This document shows positions 1-8,634 of a stretch of 22,838 nucleotides of DNA, piece by piece (position 1 is the first letter of the stretch; each line of letters begins with the position of its first letter). Origin of the DNA: DATAEK01 sp036258055 (GTDB taxonomy: Bacteria > Acidobacteriota > Vicinamibacteria > Vicinamibacterales > 2-12-FULL-66-21); assembly GCA_036258055.1 (NCBI GenBank), contig DATAEK010000123.1, forward strand, positions 1-22,838, written 5' to 3'. The position numbers and the translations under genes were made by a program. The notes under the pieces were generated by a model, which was given only the letters and a program-made list of their open reading frames with translations, was not told the DNA's origin and ran no database searches.

Positions 1-354
1 CTCAAGGCCGTGCTCAACCTGCGACAGCCGAGCGAGCACCGCGCGGATGACGAGCGCGCAGCCGCAGAGAAGGCGGGCCTGAAGTACTTCAACATCCCGG
101 TCGAGTTCGGCAACCCGAAGGACCAGCAGGCAGACGAGTTCCTGAAGCTTACCGACGATCCTGCGAACCGGCCGATGTTCATTCACTGCACGGCGGCTAT
201 CCGCGTCGGCGCGTTCTGGATGATCCGGCGCGTCCTGCGCGACGGCCTCACCGTGGACGCTGCGCTCGAAGAGGCACACAAGGTCGGTCTCGTGCAGAGC
301 CAGCATCTCGAGGACTTCGCGCGCGCGTACATCGAGAAGCACAGGACTCGCTGA
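1..354 (+). CDS. DUF442-like protein tyrosine phosphatase family protein, 5'-truncated
   Basis: The reading frame is open from base 1 through the TGA at 352-354, so the gene begins before the window and about 117 codons are visible. The sequence resembles the dual-specificity-phosphatase-like DUF442 (beta-lactamase-hydrolase-associated phosphatase) family: an 'LNLRQPSE' strand, 'YFNIPVEF', and a P-loop-like HCTAAIR followed by VGAFW. The candidate nucleophilic Cys lies at about 180-190. Cys and Arg are separated by four residues (CX4R), as I recall for DUF442 proteins, rather than the CX5R of classical tyrosine phosphatases. The glycine usual inside the loop is Ala here. The fold assignment is fairly secure; phosphatase activity and substrate are not known. 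The next gene starts 12 bp downstream on the same strand, so co-transcription is likely. A possible N-terminal signal peptide would be outside the window. Confidence 0.75.
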   Translation, partial: LKAVLNLRQPSEHRADDERAAAEKAGLKYFNIPVEFGNPKDQQADEFLKLTDDPANRPMFIHCTAAIRVGAFWMIRRVLRDGLTVDAALEEAHKVGLVQSQHLEDFARAYIEKHRTR

Positions 355-365
355 GGACGCGGCCG

Positions 366-1826
366 ATGTGTCGTCCGCTGCTGTTCGTGGTCCTCGCGGC
401 ATGGTCAGCAGCGGCTTGCGGCCGCGCGACGGGCGAAGCCGCCGCACGCAGTGGCGCGGTGACTTGGGAGTCGTGCGGCCATCTGCCTGTCCGTGACGGA
501 CGCTGCGGCCGCGTGACCGTGCTGGAGAACCGCGATCAACCGGACGGCCGCCGCATCTCGCTTTGGCTCGTCGTGCTGCCGGCGCGCGAGCCGGCGCCAC
601 TTCCCGATCCGGTGTTCTATCTGGCCGGTGGCCCCGGTCAGGCGGCAACCGTCATCCTCGGGGATCCCTCGGTCGTCAACGGAAAGCTGCGTGATCGTCG
701 CGACCTCGTCTTCCTCGATCAGCGAGGCACGGGCGGATCGAACGGTCTCGAGTGCGATTTCTACGGACCGCCGGCGAACGCTCAGAGCTATTTCGACAAG
801 TTCGTGCCGGTCGACAAGGTGCGTGCGTGTCGCGCGATCCTGTCCGCGAAAGCGGATCTCGCGCAGTACACCACTGACGCATCGGTTGCGGATCTCGACG
901 AGGTCCGGGCTGCGCTCGGATACGACCGGATCAATCTCCTTGGCGGCTCGTACGGCACTCGGCTCGCGATGGAGTACGTGCGAAAGCATGACGCCAACGT
1001 CAGGGCGGTCGTCCTTCAGAGCCCCATACCGCCGTCCGAGCCGGTTCCTGAGCGCTTCGGCCAGCTCGCGCAACAGGCGCTCGATTCGGTGCTCGACGAG
1101 TGCGGTGCCTCTCCGGACTGCGCGCGCGCCTTTCCGAAGATCCGTGACGAAGCGCGCGAGGTGTTTGCGCGCCTGCGCCGCGGCCCGGTAACCGCGACGG
1201 TCGTCCATCCCGCGGTGGGCAGGCCGACCGACGTTCGGGTTTCTCACGAGAACATCGCCGAGGTGATCCGCTACATGACCTATGTCGCGGGTTCGGCCTC
1301 CGCTGTCCCCCAAGTGCTGCACCAGGCATTCGAGGGCAACTACTCGCCGATCGCGCAAGACCTCCTGCGCCGTCGTGCCGACGGCACGTTCGACGCGCTG
1401 TATCTGTCGATCACCTGTGCCGAGGACGTTCCCTTCGTTCGTGCATCCGCTGCCGAGGACGACGATGGAACCTACCTGACCGGGTACCGCGTGCGCGAAC
1501 AGCGCGCCGCGTGCGCCGAGTGGCCCCGTGGCGCCGCGCCGTCCTGGCGCGGGCAGCCGGTGCGCTCGGATCGACCGGTGCTGATCATGACGGGGGAGCA
1601 GGACCCCGTCACGCCGGCGAGTTACGGCGACCTCATCGCCCAGACCCTTCCCAACAGCTTGCAATTGCAGATTCCGCACTCCGGTCACTCTCCGGGCGGC
1701 TTGACCGGGCTCCACTGCCTCTCGCAGGCCATCGTCGACTTCATCGAGAGCGGACAGACGGGTGCCGTGCAAACCGGCTGCGTCAGCGCGATCGTGCGAC
1801 CCGGCTTCGTCGTGCCGCGTGGTTGA
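366..1826 (+). CDS. Secreted alpha/beta hydrolase with TAP-like C-terminus (S33-type peptidase family)
   Basis: A 486-residue exported hydrolase. Residues 1-18 form a short signal sequence (MCRPLLFVVLAAWSAAAC); the Cys at 18 could be a lipoprotein acceptor, although the residue at -3 is Ala, so the lipobox is weak. Family features in order are the oxyanion segment AGGPG (about 87-91), FLDQRGTG (116-123), the nucleophile elbow GGSYG with Ser195, an acid in TGEQDPVTP (Asp413), and His441 in HSGHSPGG. This order and the Cys-rich C-terminal TAP-like region match tripeptidyl-aminopeptidase and related S33 enzymes that remove short N-terminal peptides or hydrolyse esters outside the cytoplasm. Paired cysteines (for example 37/47, 246/252) suggest disulfides and fit secretion. 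Substrate cannot be told from sequence. It follows the phosphatase-like gene by 12 bp. Long reading frames on the opposite strand here are GC-driven shadows. Confidence 0.88.
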   Translation: MCRPLLFVVLAAWSAAACGRATGEAAARSGAVTWESCGHLPVRDGRCGRVTVLENRDQPDGRRISLWLVVLPAREPAPLPDPVFYLAGGPGQAATVILGDPSVVNGKLRDRRDLVFLDQRGTGGSNGLECDFYGPPANAQSYFDKFVPVDKVRACRAILSAKADLAQYTTDASVADLDEVRAALGYDRINLLGGSYGTRLAMEYVRKHDANVRAVVLQSPIPPSEPVPERFGQLAQQALDSVLDECGASPDCARAFPKIRDEAREVFARLRRGPVTATVVHPAVGRPTDVRVSHENIAEVIRYMTYVAGSASAVPQVLHQAFEGNYSPIAQDLLRRRADGTFDALYLSITCAEDVPFVRASAAEDDDGTYLTGYRVREQRAACAEWPRGAAPSWRGQPVRSDRPVLIMTGEQDPVTPASYGDLIAQTLPNSLQLQIPHSGHSPGGLTGLHCLSQAIVDFIESGQTGAVQTGCVSAIVRPGFVVPRG

Positions 1827-1869
1827 TCCGGACTCGGGGCTCGCGGCCGGGCGCTCGGGCAATTTGGTG

Positions 1870-1964
1870 GTGCTGGACTGTCGTGAAAATGGAAACGGTT
1901 GTGGTATCAGCAGCGCCTGCGGCTACAGCCGAGCGCGAAGGCGCGAGGCTGTGGCGAGCGGGGG
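1870..1964 (-). repeat. Dispersed ~95-bp repeat unit, copy 1 (minus orientation)
   Basis: Read on the minus strand this segment aligns along its whole length with 11415-11513 on the plus strand. Shared landmarks are CCACCCCC, ACAGCCTCGCGC, TTCGCGCTCGGCTGT, GCCGCAGGCGCTGC, TGATACCAC and a final CA-rich stretch. Both copies hold an internal stem-loop: ACAGCC pairs with GGCTGT around an inner GCGC-(N4)-GCGC (1925-1952 here). It carries no reading frame of its own, since the two copies differ freely at all codon positions. Confidence 0.8.
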
Positions 1965-1980
1965 TGGGGCCCCGCGAGCA
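1952..1980 (-). repeat. GGGG-CCCCAC-CCCC hairpin, copy 1
   Basis: On the minus strand a GGGG/CCCC core closes the hexanucleotide loop CCCCAC and is extended by a further GC/GC pair step. This is the same loop and core as at 11187-11210, 11238-11263 and 18077-18099. In this copy the flanking stem is imperfect beyond 6 bp. Confidence 0.6.
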
Positions 1981-2053
1981 TTGAGAAATGCTGACAGAGT
2001 CTCGGGTGACTAGCTCATTGCCCGATACAGGATCCTCCGCTAATCTCCTGCGC

Positions 2054-2953
2054 ATGGCGATTCTCGCGTTCGACTCCCTGGCGAAGAGTTACGGCCACAC
2101 GCCGGCCCTTCGCGGGGTGACGTTCGACGTGCACGCCGGTGAGATCTTCGGCCTGCTTGGGCCGAACGGGGCGGGCAAGAGCACGCTGATTCGAATCCTC
2201 ATGGACATCATCAGGCCGGATTCCGGTCGGGTGCTGGTCTTCGGTGAGCCTCGCCGCCGCGATCACCTCGATCGCCTTGGCTATCTGCCGGAGGAGCGCG
2301 GGCTCTACACGAAGCTCACGGTTCTCGACGTCATGACCTACTTCGGCGCGCTCAAAGGCCTGAGCCGGACGGACGCCCGCCGGCGATCGACCGAGTGGCT
2401 CGAGCGCGTCGAGCTCCCGCACGTCGCGTCGTGGAAGGTCGATCGGCTCAGCAAGGGCATGTCGCAGAAGGTGCAGATCGCGGCGGCGCTGCTGAGCGAT
2501 CCCGAGTTGTGCGTACTCGACGAGCCGACGACAGGGCTGGATCCGGTCAACGTGCGGCTCGTCCAGGATTTCCTCATCGAGCGGAGGAAACAGGGACGCA
2601 CGACGATTCTCTCCACGCACCACATGAACCAGGTCGAAGCGCTGTGCGACCGCGTCGCCCTGATTCATCAGGGACGCCTCGTCGTGTACGGCGCGGTGGA
2701 CGAAGTCCGGCGGCGGTACTCGTTGCCCGAGGTGCTCGTCCACACCACCGGAGCGTTGCCGGCGGTTCCGGAGATTGGCGGCTCGGTGCAGGAAGCCGAT
2801 GGCGTCTGGCGGCTCACGCTCGCAGACGGGCATCCGCCGTCCGCCGTGCTCGCGTCGCTCGTGGCCGCCGGGGCGGCGATCGATCGATTCGAGCCGCAGC
2901 TGGCTCCGATGGAGGAGATTTTCCTCCGTGTCGTCCAGGGGGAACACGCATGA
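2054..2953 (+). CDS. ABC-2-type exporter ATP-binding protein (NatA-like)
   Basis: A 299-residue ATPase that would energise the permease encoded immediately downstream. Motifs in order are Walker A GPNGAGKST (36-44), Q-loop region 'LGYLPEERGLY', signature LSKGMSQKVQ, Walker B LCVLDEPTTGLDP, and switch His in LSTHHMNQVE. The C-terminal ~80 residues resemble the DUF4162 extension of NatA/drug-export ATPases. I chose ATG 2054 because MAILAFDSLAKSYG starts like the family; an in-frame ATG at 1988 would add 22 non-conserved residues and lies at the edge of the dispersed repeat. No good Shine-Dalgarno precedes 2054. The stop overlaps the next start as ATGA (2950-2953), indicating translational coupling. 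The substrate (Na+, drug, peptide or lipid) is unknown. Confidence 0.92.
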   Translation: MAILAFDSLAKSYGHTPALRGVTFDVHAGEIFGLLGPNGAGKSTLIRILMDIIRPDSGRVLVFGEPRRRDHLDRLGYLPEERGLYTKLTVLDVMTYFGALKGLSRTDARRRSTEWLERVELPHVASWKVDRLSKGMSQKVQIAAALLSDPELCVLDEPTTGLDPVNVRLVQDFLIERRKQGRTTILSTHHMNQVEALCDRVALIHQGRLVVYGAVDEVRRRYSLPEVLVHTTGALPAVPEIGGSVQEADGVWRLTLADGHPPSAVLASLVAAGAAIDRFEPQLAPMEEIFLRVVQGEHA

Positions 2954-4281
2954 TCCGCTGGCACAAGATCAGGACCGTCGCCGCGTTCGAGTTCTTCGCG
3001 ACCGTGAAGCGTCCGGCGTACCTCATCGCGACGTTTGGGATGCCGCTCTTCCTCGGATTGTACGCAGGTATCGTTGCCTTGCCGGCCTACTACGCGGACA
3101 AGCGGGATCGCGAGCCCGTGGTTTTCGGTGTCGTCGATCCGGATCACGTCCTTGCGCTGGCCGCGGATACTCCGTCCGCCCAGACGACGGAGCTGCCCAG
3201 CGACGTCAAGAATATGATCGAAGTGACCGGCCAGCGTGCGGCCATCGATCGCGCGCTGCCGCGTTCGAACTACGTGTTCCGCCCGTTCGCCGACGAACCA
3301 ACGGCGCGCAGCAGGCTCGCAGCGCGTCAGATCAAGGGCTACTTCGTTCTTCCGGCTGACTATTTCAAGACGGGCACGGTCCAGATCTACACACCCGACA
3401 CGTTCTCGATGTCGGGACTGGATGCGCGCAGCGCATTCGGGACGCTGCTGCGCGAGCGCCTCCTGAAGGGCCGTGTGGACGACGCGATTGGCGCACGCAT
3501 CGTCAGCCCGGTGAAGGATGCGAAGCGGTTTGCGATCAGCCGGACGGGGGAAGTCAGGGACGGGGGCCAGGTCGCCTCGATCGCCCGGCTGGCAGTGCCC
3601 ATCGTGTTCACAGTGCTCTTCCTGCTGTCGGTCCTGATGACTTCAGGATATCTGCTGCAAGGCACCGCCACCGAGAAAGAGAACAAAGTCGTGGAGGTGC
3701 TGCTCGCGTCCGCAAACCCTGACGAGATCCTCGGCGGCAAGCTCCTGGGGCTCGGCGCCGCCGGTCTCCTGCAGATTGTCGTGTGGCTGACGATGATGTT
3801 CGCGATGGGCCTGGGCGTCATTCCACTGTTGCTCGAAGCGCACATCGAGATGCCGTGGCTCGCGCTCGCCATCGCGCTGCCGCTCTTCATGGTGGCGTTC
3901 CTCTTTTTCGGAAGCCTCATGCTCGGAACGGGGTCGCTCGGGTCGAACATGCGCGAGTCTCAACAGCTGGCCATGGTGTGGTCGCTGACGGCGGCGCTGC
4001 CGATGATGATGCTGGGCGTCATCATCCGCGAGCCGCATGGCGTCCTCGCGCGTGTCCTGACGTGGGTGCCGTTCACGTCGAGCCCGATCGTCATGATCCG
4101 CGCCAGCATGGACGCGGAGTCGCTCGCGTGGTGGGAAATCGCCGGTCCGTTGTTACTGCTCACCCTGGCGACCTGGCTTGCCATCCGTGTCGGCGCGCGG
4201 CTCTTCCGAGTCGGTCTCCTGAGCTCCGGCGCCAGACCGAGCCTGCGCGAAGTATGGCGACAGGCGCGCCTCGCCGACTAG
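2950..4281 (+). CDS. ABC-2-type exporter permease (NatB-like)
   Basis: A 443-residue membrane partner of the preceding ATPase, starting inside that gene's stop (ATGA overlap). The predicted topology is one N-terminal membrane helix (about 23-48), a large extracytoplasmic domain of about 165 residues, then five helices near 215-238, 263-290, 300-325, 338-358 and 393-418. The ATEKENKVVEVLLAS segment followed by GGKLLGLGA after the second helix is characteristic of NatB/ABC2_membrane_3 permeases. The same frame remains open far upstream (from 2395), but that part overlaps the ATPase and is not a domain. Length, topology and pairing agree with a two-gene homodimeric exporter. In Bacillus, NatAB exports Na+; substrate here is not deducible. 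Confidence 0.9.
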   Translation: MIRWHKIRTVAAFEFFATVKRPAYLIATFGMPLFLGLYAGIVALPAYYADKRDREPVVFGVVDPDHVLALAADTPSAQTTELPSDVKNMIEVTGQRAAIDRALPRSNYVFRPFADEPTARSRLAARQIKGYFVLPADYFKTGTVQIYTPDTFSMSGLDARSAFGTLLRERLLKGRVDDAIGARIVSPVKDAKRFAISRTGEVRDGGQVASIARLAVPIVFTVLFLLSVLMTSGYLLQGTATEKENKVVEVLLASANPDEILGGKLLGLGAAGLLQIVVWLTMMFAMGLGVIPLLLEAHIEMPWLALAIALPLFMVAFLFFGSLMLGTGSLGSNMRESQQLAMVWSLTAALPMMMLGVIIREPHGVLARVLTWVPFTSSPIVMIRASMDAESLAWWEIAGPLLLLTLATWLAIRVGARLFRVGLLSSGARPSLREVWRQARLAD

Positions 4282-4285
4282 CCGA

Positions 4286-4312
4286 CCATTGCCCTTTGCG
4301 ATTGACCATTAC
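4286..4312 (+). repeat. Degenerate CCATNNN heptamer remnant
   Basis: CCATTGC and CCTTTGC are adjacent 7-mers, and a further CCATTAC lies 13 bp later. The units resemble those of the large array at 22465-22650. The run is short and imperfect, so this is a weak call. It lies between the NatB-like gene and the ADOP gene in a 140-bp gap where nothing else is recognisable. Confidence 0.35.
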
Positions 4313-4421
4313 TATCCGCAGGTCGGGAACACGGACCCCGCGGCTGGCGTATGGTCAGGAACAACACACGCGTTCACGACGCGCCTGTCGTGGACCGTTC
4401 GCAGCTCCGATCGCATGACTC

Positions 4422-6854
4422 ATGCTTGAAAACCTTCTCCAGGATCTGACGCTTGCCGGGCGGATGATCCGCAGGACCCCGGCCTTCGTCCTTGTCGCTA
4501 TCTTCTGCATAGCGATCGGCACAGGCGCCGTCACGACGATCTTCAGCGGCATGAACGCAGTGATGTTGCGGCCGCTTCCCGGGACGACCGAGGGCGACCG
4601 TCTGGTCATGGTCGAGCGGCGCCAGGCGGACGGACGCGAAGGGGCGTCGGCGTCGTACCGCCTCTACGAACGGCTCCGCGATCGGACTACGTCGCTCGAC
4701 GGCCTCGCCGCGTGGAGCAAGGTCGATCTGGCCATCGGCATCAACGGCGAGGGTCACGGCGTCTACGCGAACATCGTCAGTGCTAATTACTTCTCCGTCC
4801 TCGGTGTGCGGCCGGTCGTGGGCCGCTTCTTCACCGCGGCGGAAGACAGAGCGCCCGGCTCGGCGCCGGTGCTCGTCGTCTCGCACTCGTTCTGGACGAC
4901 CCGCCTGGCCGCCGATCCAGCAGCTGTGGGCCGGACGCTGACGGTGAATGGTCATCCGTACACGCTCATCGGCGTTGCTCCCCGCGGTTTCCGGGGAGCG
5001 TTCACGCCGCTCAAAGTCGAAGCCTGGGTGCCGCTGATGATGCAGGCGGAGTTGCGACCAGGACGCGATCTGGCCGACGCGCCCTGGCTGTGGTTGTTCG
5101 GCCGCATGAAGCCAGGCATGACGCACGACGCGGTGCGGCGCGACTTGACGCCGCTGACCGCCGAGCACGCGCGGACCGCAGTGGAGCCGTCGGCCTTCAG
5201 GGTCTACGATCACATCCGGGTGACGGACCTGACCGGGCTGCCGCAGGACGCGCGCACGGCGTTTCTCGGATTCACCGGCATCCTGCTGGGCGCGGCGCTG
5301 CTGGTCCTGCTCATTGCGAGCGTGAACGTCGGATCGATGCTGACGGCACGCGGCATTGCCAGGCAAGGCGAGCTGGCCGTTCGGGCTGCGCTCGGGGCGA
5401 GCCGCGCGCGACTGGCGACGCAGCTTCTAACCGAAGTCGTCGTGCTGTTCCTTCTCGGCGGCGCGGGCGGCGTGCTGTTCGCGATTGCCGCGACCGCCGC
5501 ACTCGAGCAGATCTCGATTCCCGGCGCCGCGCTGACCCTGGAGCTCTCGCCCGATCTGCGAGTGCTGACGTTCGCGCTCGCGCTCTCCCTCGTGACCGGC
5601 ATCCTGTTCGGCCTGCCGCCGGCCCTTACATCGGCGCGCCGCGATTTGACCACGACGCTCCACCAGGGTTCGAGCCGATCCAGCGGTCGCCGCTCGAGAT
5701 TCTCACGCGGCCTCATCGTCGCGCAGCTCGCGCTGTCGCTCGTGCTGCTGGTCGCGGCTGGCCTCTTCGCACGCGCGCTGGAGCAAGGACAGCGCGTGAA
5801 CCCCGGCTTCGATCCGACCGGAGTCGTCGTCGCGCCGATGAACAGCGAGTCCTGGGGATATACACCTGAGCGAGGCCGAGCATTCTTCAAAGCTCTTCGT
5901 GACCGCGCGGCCGCCCTGCCGGGCGTCACGGCCGTGTCCACTACGGCGGTGATCCCGCTCTCCGCCTCGAGCATGGGCGACGTGATTCATGTCACGGGCG
6001 GATCGGCACAGCGCGACGAGCGTGTCCGAGTCGAGGTGGCAACGGTCGGCGCGGACTACTTCACCGTTGTTCGCATTCCCCTCATGCAGGGCCGTGCCAT
6101 CACGGCGCAAGATGATGAACGATCGCCGCGAGTTGCCGTAGTCAACGAGACGCTCGCGAAACGCTACTGGCCAGACGGGAGTGCCCTCGGCCGGACCTTC
6201 GAGTACGACAGTCAGCGCGTGACGGTCGTCGGCGTCGCGCGCGACGCCAAATACAGCCTGCTCAATGAGACGACGCCGGCGTTCGTGTACTTTCCGATCG
6301 AGCAGCAGTGGCGTCCGGATCAGACGCTGCTCGTCCGCACCAGTCTGGATCCCAGTCAGGCCGCCCGCTCGATCCAGCAGGCGGTGCTGGCGATCGATTC
6401 CGCGCTGCCGCGGCCGAAGATCACCACGCTCCAGCGTGAGACGAGCGTCGTGCTGCTGCCGCAGCGCGTCGCGGCGATGGTCACGGGAGCGCTGGGAGGG
6501 GTCGGGCTCCTCCTCGCCAGCGTCGGACTTTACGGCGTGATCGCGTACGCGGTCGCGCGACGGACGCGAGAGATCGGCGTGCGCGTGGCTCTCGGTGCAA
6601 CGCGGCGGGACGTCGTCGCCATCGTGCTTGGTGAGGGGATGCGCCTTGCGAGTGGTGGCGTCGTTGTGGGGCTCGTCCTCGCCGGCATCTCCACCAGGCT
6701 GATAGCCAGCTTTCTTTTCTCGGTCAGTCCGGTCGATGGGATGACGTTTGCGGCGACCACGGCTACGCTGCTGGCGGTTGCGTTTGTGGCCTGCTACCTG
6801 CCAGCCCGCCGGGCGGCGGCGGCCGATCCGCTGCTCTCGCTTCGCGCTGAGTAA
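4422..6854 (+). CDS. ADOP-family MacB/FtsX-like permease
   Basis: An 810-residue protein with the layout of the 'acidobacterial duplicated orphan permease' group: two MacB-PCD plus FtsX halves fused in one chain. The opening MLENLLQDLTLAGRMIRRTPAF leads into helix 1 (about 21-43) and the family hallmark VMLRPLPG. The first FtsX block has helices near 283-305, 335-360, 380-402 and 430-450 and contains ARQGELAVRAALGASR. A second periplasmic domain (about 455-680) follows, with ADYFTVVRIPLMQGR. The last FtsX block is at 683-800, with TREIGVRVALGATRRD and the ending PARRAAAADPLLSLRAE. Such permeases usually lack an adjacent ATPase, and none is adjacent here apart from the NatA-like gene, which has its own partner. 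Substrate and role (efflux or lipoprotein/macrolide-type mechanotransmission) are unknown. Start is ATG 4422; no clear ribosome-binding site. Confidence 0.93.
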   Translation: MLENLLQDLTLAGRMIRRTPAFVLVAIFCIAIGTGAVTTIFSGMNAVMLRPLPGTTEGDRLVMVERRQADGREGASASYRLYERLRDRTTSLDGLAAWSKVDLAIGINGEGHGVYANIVSANYFSVLGVRPVVGRFFTAAEDRAPGSAPVLVVSHSFWTTRLAADPAAVGRTLTVNGHPYTLIGVAPRGFRGAFTPLKVEAWVPLMMQAELRPGRDLADAPWLWLFGRMKPGMTHDAVRRDLTPLTAEHARTAVEPSAFRVYDHIRVTDLTGLPQDARTAFLGFTGILLGAALLVLLIASVNVGSMLTARGIARQGELAVRAALGASRARLATQLLTEVVVLFLLGGAGGVLFAIAATAALEQISIPGAALTLELSPDLRVLTFALALSLVTGILFGLPPALTSARRDLTTTLHQGSSRSSGRRSRFSRGLIVAQLALSLVLLVAAGLFARALEQGQRVNPGFDPTGVVVAPMNSESWGYTPERGRAFFKALRDRAAALPGVTAVSTTAVIPLSASSMGDVIHVTGGSAQRDERVRVEVATVGADYFTVVRIPLMQGRAITAQDDERSPRVAVVNETLAKRYWPDGSALGRTFEYDSQRVTVVGVARDAKYSLLNETTPAFVYFPIEQQWRPDQTLLVRTSLDPSQAARSIQQAVLAIDSALPRPKITTLQRETSVVLLPQRVAAMVTGALGGVGLLLASVGLYGVIAYAVARRTREIGVRVALGATRRDVVAIVLGEGMRLASGGVVVGLVLAGISTRLIASFLFSVSPVDGMTFAATTATLLAVAFVACYLPARRAAAADPLLSLRAE

Positions 6855-6895
6855 TCCGAGGCGGGGGCAATTTAGGGGCGGTCTTCAAACTCTCT

Positions 6896-6902
6896 GGGGA
6901 GG
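6896..6902 (+). promoter_or_regulatory. Shine-Dalgarno for the serine hydrolase
   Basis: GGGGAGG stands 5 nt before ATG 6908 and decides that start over the out-of-frame ATG at 6904. Confidence 0.7.
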
Positions 6903-6907
6903 CATGG

Positions 6908-8617
6908 ATGACGTCGAGCGGCTTGTCTCGCGCCAGGCTCGCCCGAGCGATGGGCGTGTCGATCTTGAGCCTGCTTCCACTCACGGAGCCGGGGTTACTC
7001 CGTGGCGCAACCGCCGCGCCGAGTCTCAGACAGGCAGCCACCGCCGCCGACACGCGGATCGATGCTGTCTTCGCGAGGTGGAACCAGAGCACGCCGGGCT
7101 GCTCGGTGGGTGTGGCATCGCGTGACGCCACCGTGCTTCACGCGTATGGCATGGCCGATCTCGAACACGACGTGCGCAACGCCGACGACACAATCTTCGA
7201 AGCTGGCTCCGTGTCCAAGCAATTCACCGCCGCGGCAGTCCTTCTCCTCGCGCGAAACGGCAAGCTGTCGCTCGACGATTCGGTTCGAAAGTACATCCCG
7301 GAGCTGCCCGATTACGGCACGCCGCTGACGATCCGGCACATGCTGACGCACACGAGCGGGCTGCGCGACTGGGGTAACGTCGCCGCGATTGGAGGATGGC
7401 CGCGCACTCGTCGTGTCTATACCCACGCGCATGTCCTGGACATCGTCAGCCGCCAGCGGGCGCTGAACTTCACCCCGGGCACGCGCTGGTCGTACAGCAA
7501 CACTGGGTACAACCTGGCCGCGGTCATCGTGTCACGTGTCAGCGGTGAGTCGTTCGCCGATTTCACACGACACCAGCTCTTCGAGCCGCTCGGCATGACC
7601 CGCACCTCCTGGCGCGACGACTTCACGCGGGTCGTGAAGGGACGGGCGGTCGCGTACGCTCAGGCGCCCGACGGATATCACCAGGACATGCCGTTCGAGA
7701 ACGTTCACGGCAACGGGGGCCTGCTCACGACGGCTGGTGACCTGTTACGGTGGATGCGCAATTTTTCCGCGCCGCGCGTCGGCGACGCGGCCTTCGTGAA
7801 GCAAGAGCAGACCCCCGGCCGGTTCACCGACGGTCGCGAACACGAGTACGGGTTCGGATTGTTCATCACTCGATACAAGGGTGTGCGCGAGGTGCAGCAC
7901 GGCGGCGCCACCGCCGGATACCGCGCCTATGTCGCCGACTATCCGGATCAGCACGTGTCCGTCGCCGTGCTCTGCAACGCCGGCAATGCCAACGCGGCGC
8001 AATATGCTCATGCGGTCGCGGATCTGTATCTCGGAGACGCGATTCGCGGCCGTCAGGCTGAGATGGTGTCGCCGGCAAACCGGGACGCTGCCGGCGCCGC
8101 GATGAGCCAGCCTTCCGACGCGGAACTCGGATCTTTTGTCGGGATGTATCGCAGTGCGGATACGGGCGAGCCCCTGACGGTCAGCCGTGCCGACGATGGC
8201 GGTCTGCGCCTGGATCTTGGTGGCGCACTTCGAGCGATTGCCTCGTCGAGATTTGCCCTGGCTAATGGTGCGTCGCTCGAGTTCGACGCGAACCGCGCCC
8301 GCATGACCGATCGATTCGGGACTGTGGAGACGTTCGATCGCGTCGAAACCACTCGACCTGACGCGGCTGCACTTCAAGCCTACGTCGGCAGCTACTTCAG
8401 CGACGAGGCGGAGACGACGTTTGTCGCCGCGATCGATGGCGATACGCTCGTCCTGAAACGTCGTCCGGATACGGTGATCCGGTTGACCCCGGTGTACGTG
8501 GATGCGTTTCGCGCGCCAAATGGTCTCATTCGCTTCCACCGCAACAGCAGCGGCCGCGTCACCAGCCTCGGCGTGTCACAGGATCGAGTGTGGGACTTGA
8601 GATTCGAAAGGCAGTAA
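6908..8617 (+). CDS. Secreted class-C beta-lactamase-like serine hydrolase
   Basis: A 569-residue exported member of the serine beta-lactamase/D-Ala-D-Ala carboxypeptidase (PF00144-type) family. An N-terminal export signal (about 1-37, RR-containing and ending ATAAP) is followed by the catalytic domain: SVSK with Ser101 and Lys104, YSN at 196-198, and HGG at 331-333, which together form the S-x-x-K / Y-x-N / K/H-x-G triad. The C-terminal ~170 residues hold two lipocalin-like modules, each opening with a Y/F-V-G-x-Y motif (FVGMY near 396, YVGSY near 477), the arrangement often annotated DUF3471. Such proteins act on peptidoglycan peptides, D-amino-acid peptides or esters; true beta-lactam resistance is unlikely and not shown. 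It is 53 bp downstream of the ADOP gene, same strand, with its own strong Shine-Dalgarno. Confidence 0.9.
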   Translation: MTSSGLSRARLARAMGVSILSLLPLTEPGLLRGATAAPSLRQAATAADTRIDAVFARWNQSTPGCSVGVASRDATVLHAYGMADLEHDVRNADDTIFEAGSVSKQFTAAAVLLLARNGKLSLDDSVRKYIPELPDYGTPLTIRHMLTHTSGLRDWGNVAAIGGWPRTRRVYTHAHVLDIVSRQRALNFTPGTRWSYSNTGYNLAAVIVSRVSGESFADFTRHQLFEPLGMTRTSWRDDFTRVVKGRAVAYAQAPDGYHQDMPFENVHGNGGLLTTAGDLLRWMRNFSAPRVGDAAFVKQEQTPGRFTDGREHEYGFGLFITRYKGVREVQHGGATAGYRAYVADYPDQHVSVAVLCNAGNANAAQYAHAVADLYLGDAIRGRQAEMVSPANRDAAGAAMSQPSDAELGSFVGMYRSADTGEPLTVSRADDGGLRLDLGGALRAIASSRFALANGASLEFDANRARMTDRFGTVETFDRVETTRPDAAALQAYVGSYFSDEAETTFVAAIDGDTLVLKRRPDTVIRLTPVYVDAFRAPNGLIRFHRNSSGRVTSLGVSQDRVWDLRFERQ

Positions 8618-8634
8618 CCGGCGCGGCGCACGGC

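Larger units (their letters stand above)
1827..2053. other. Intergenic gap carrying a dispersed repeat
   Basis: No gene is supported between the hydrolase stop and the ABC ATPase start. About half of the gap is an inverted copy of the repeat unit also seen at 11415-11513. The remaining 60 bp before 2054 probably hold the promoter of the ABC operon, but I see no convincing -35/-10 pair. Confidence 0.7.

Noticed and set aside
405..1862. 485-codon open frame on the minus strand
   Set aside because: It is antisense to a well-defined alpha/beta hydrolase with complete catalytic motifs; its own translation is Arg/Asp-rich with no motif, a common by-product of high GC.
2395..2949. N-terminal extension of the NatB-like permease
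   Set aside because: It overlaps the ATPase gene in another frame and is Arg/Ala-rich; ATG 2950 in the ATGA overlap gives the family-typical start.
6908..8617. True antibiotic-resistance beta-lactamase
   Set aside because: SxxK/YSN/HGG are shared by many esterases and peptidases; the tandem C-terminal lipocalin-like modules and genomic setting do not point to resistance.
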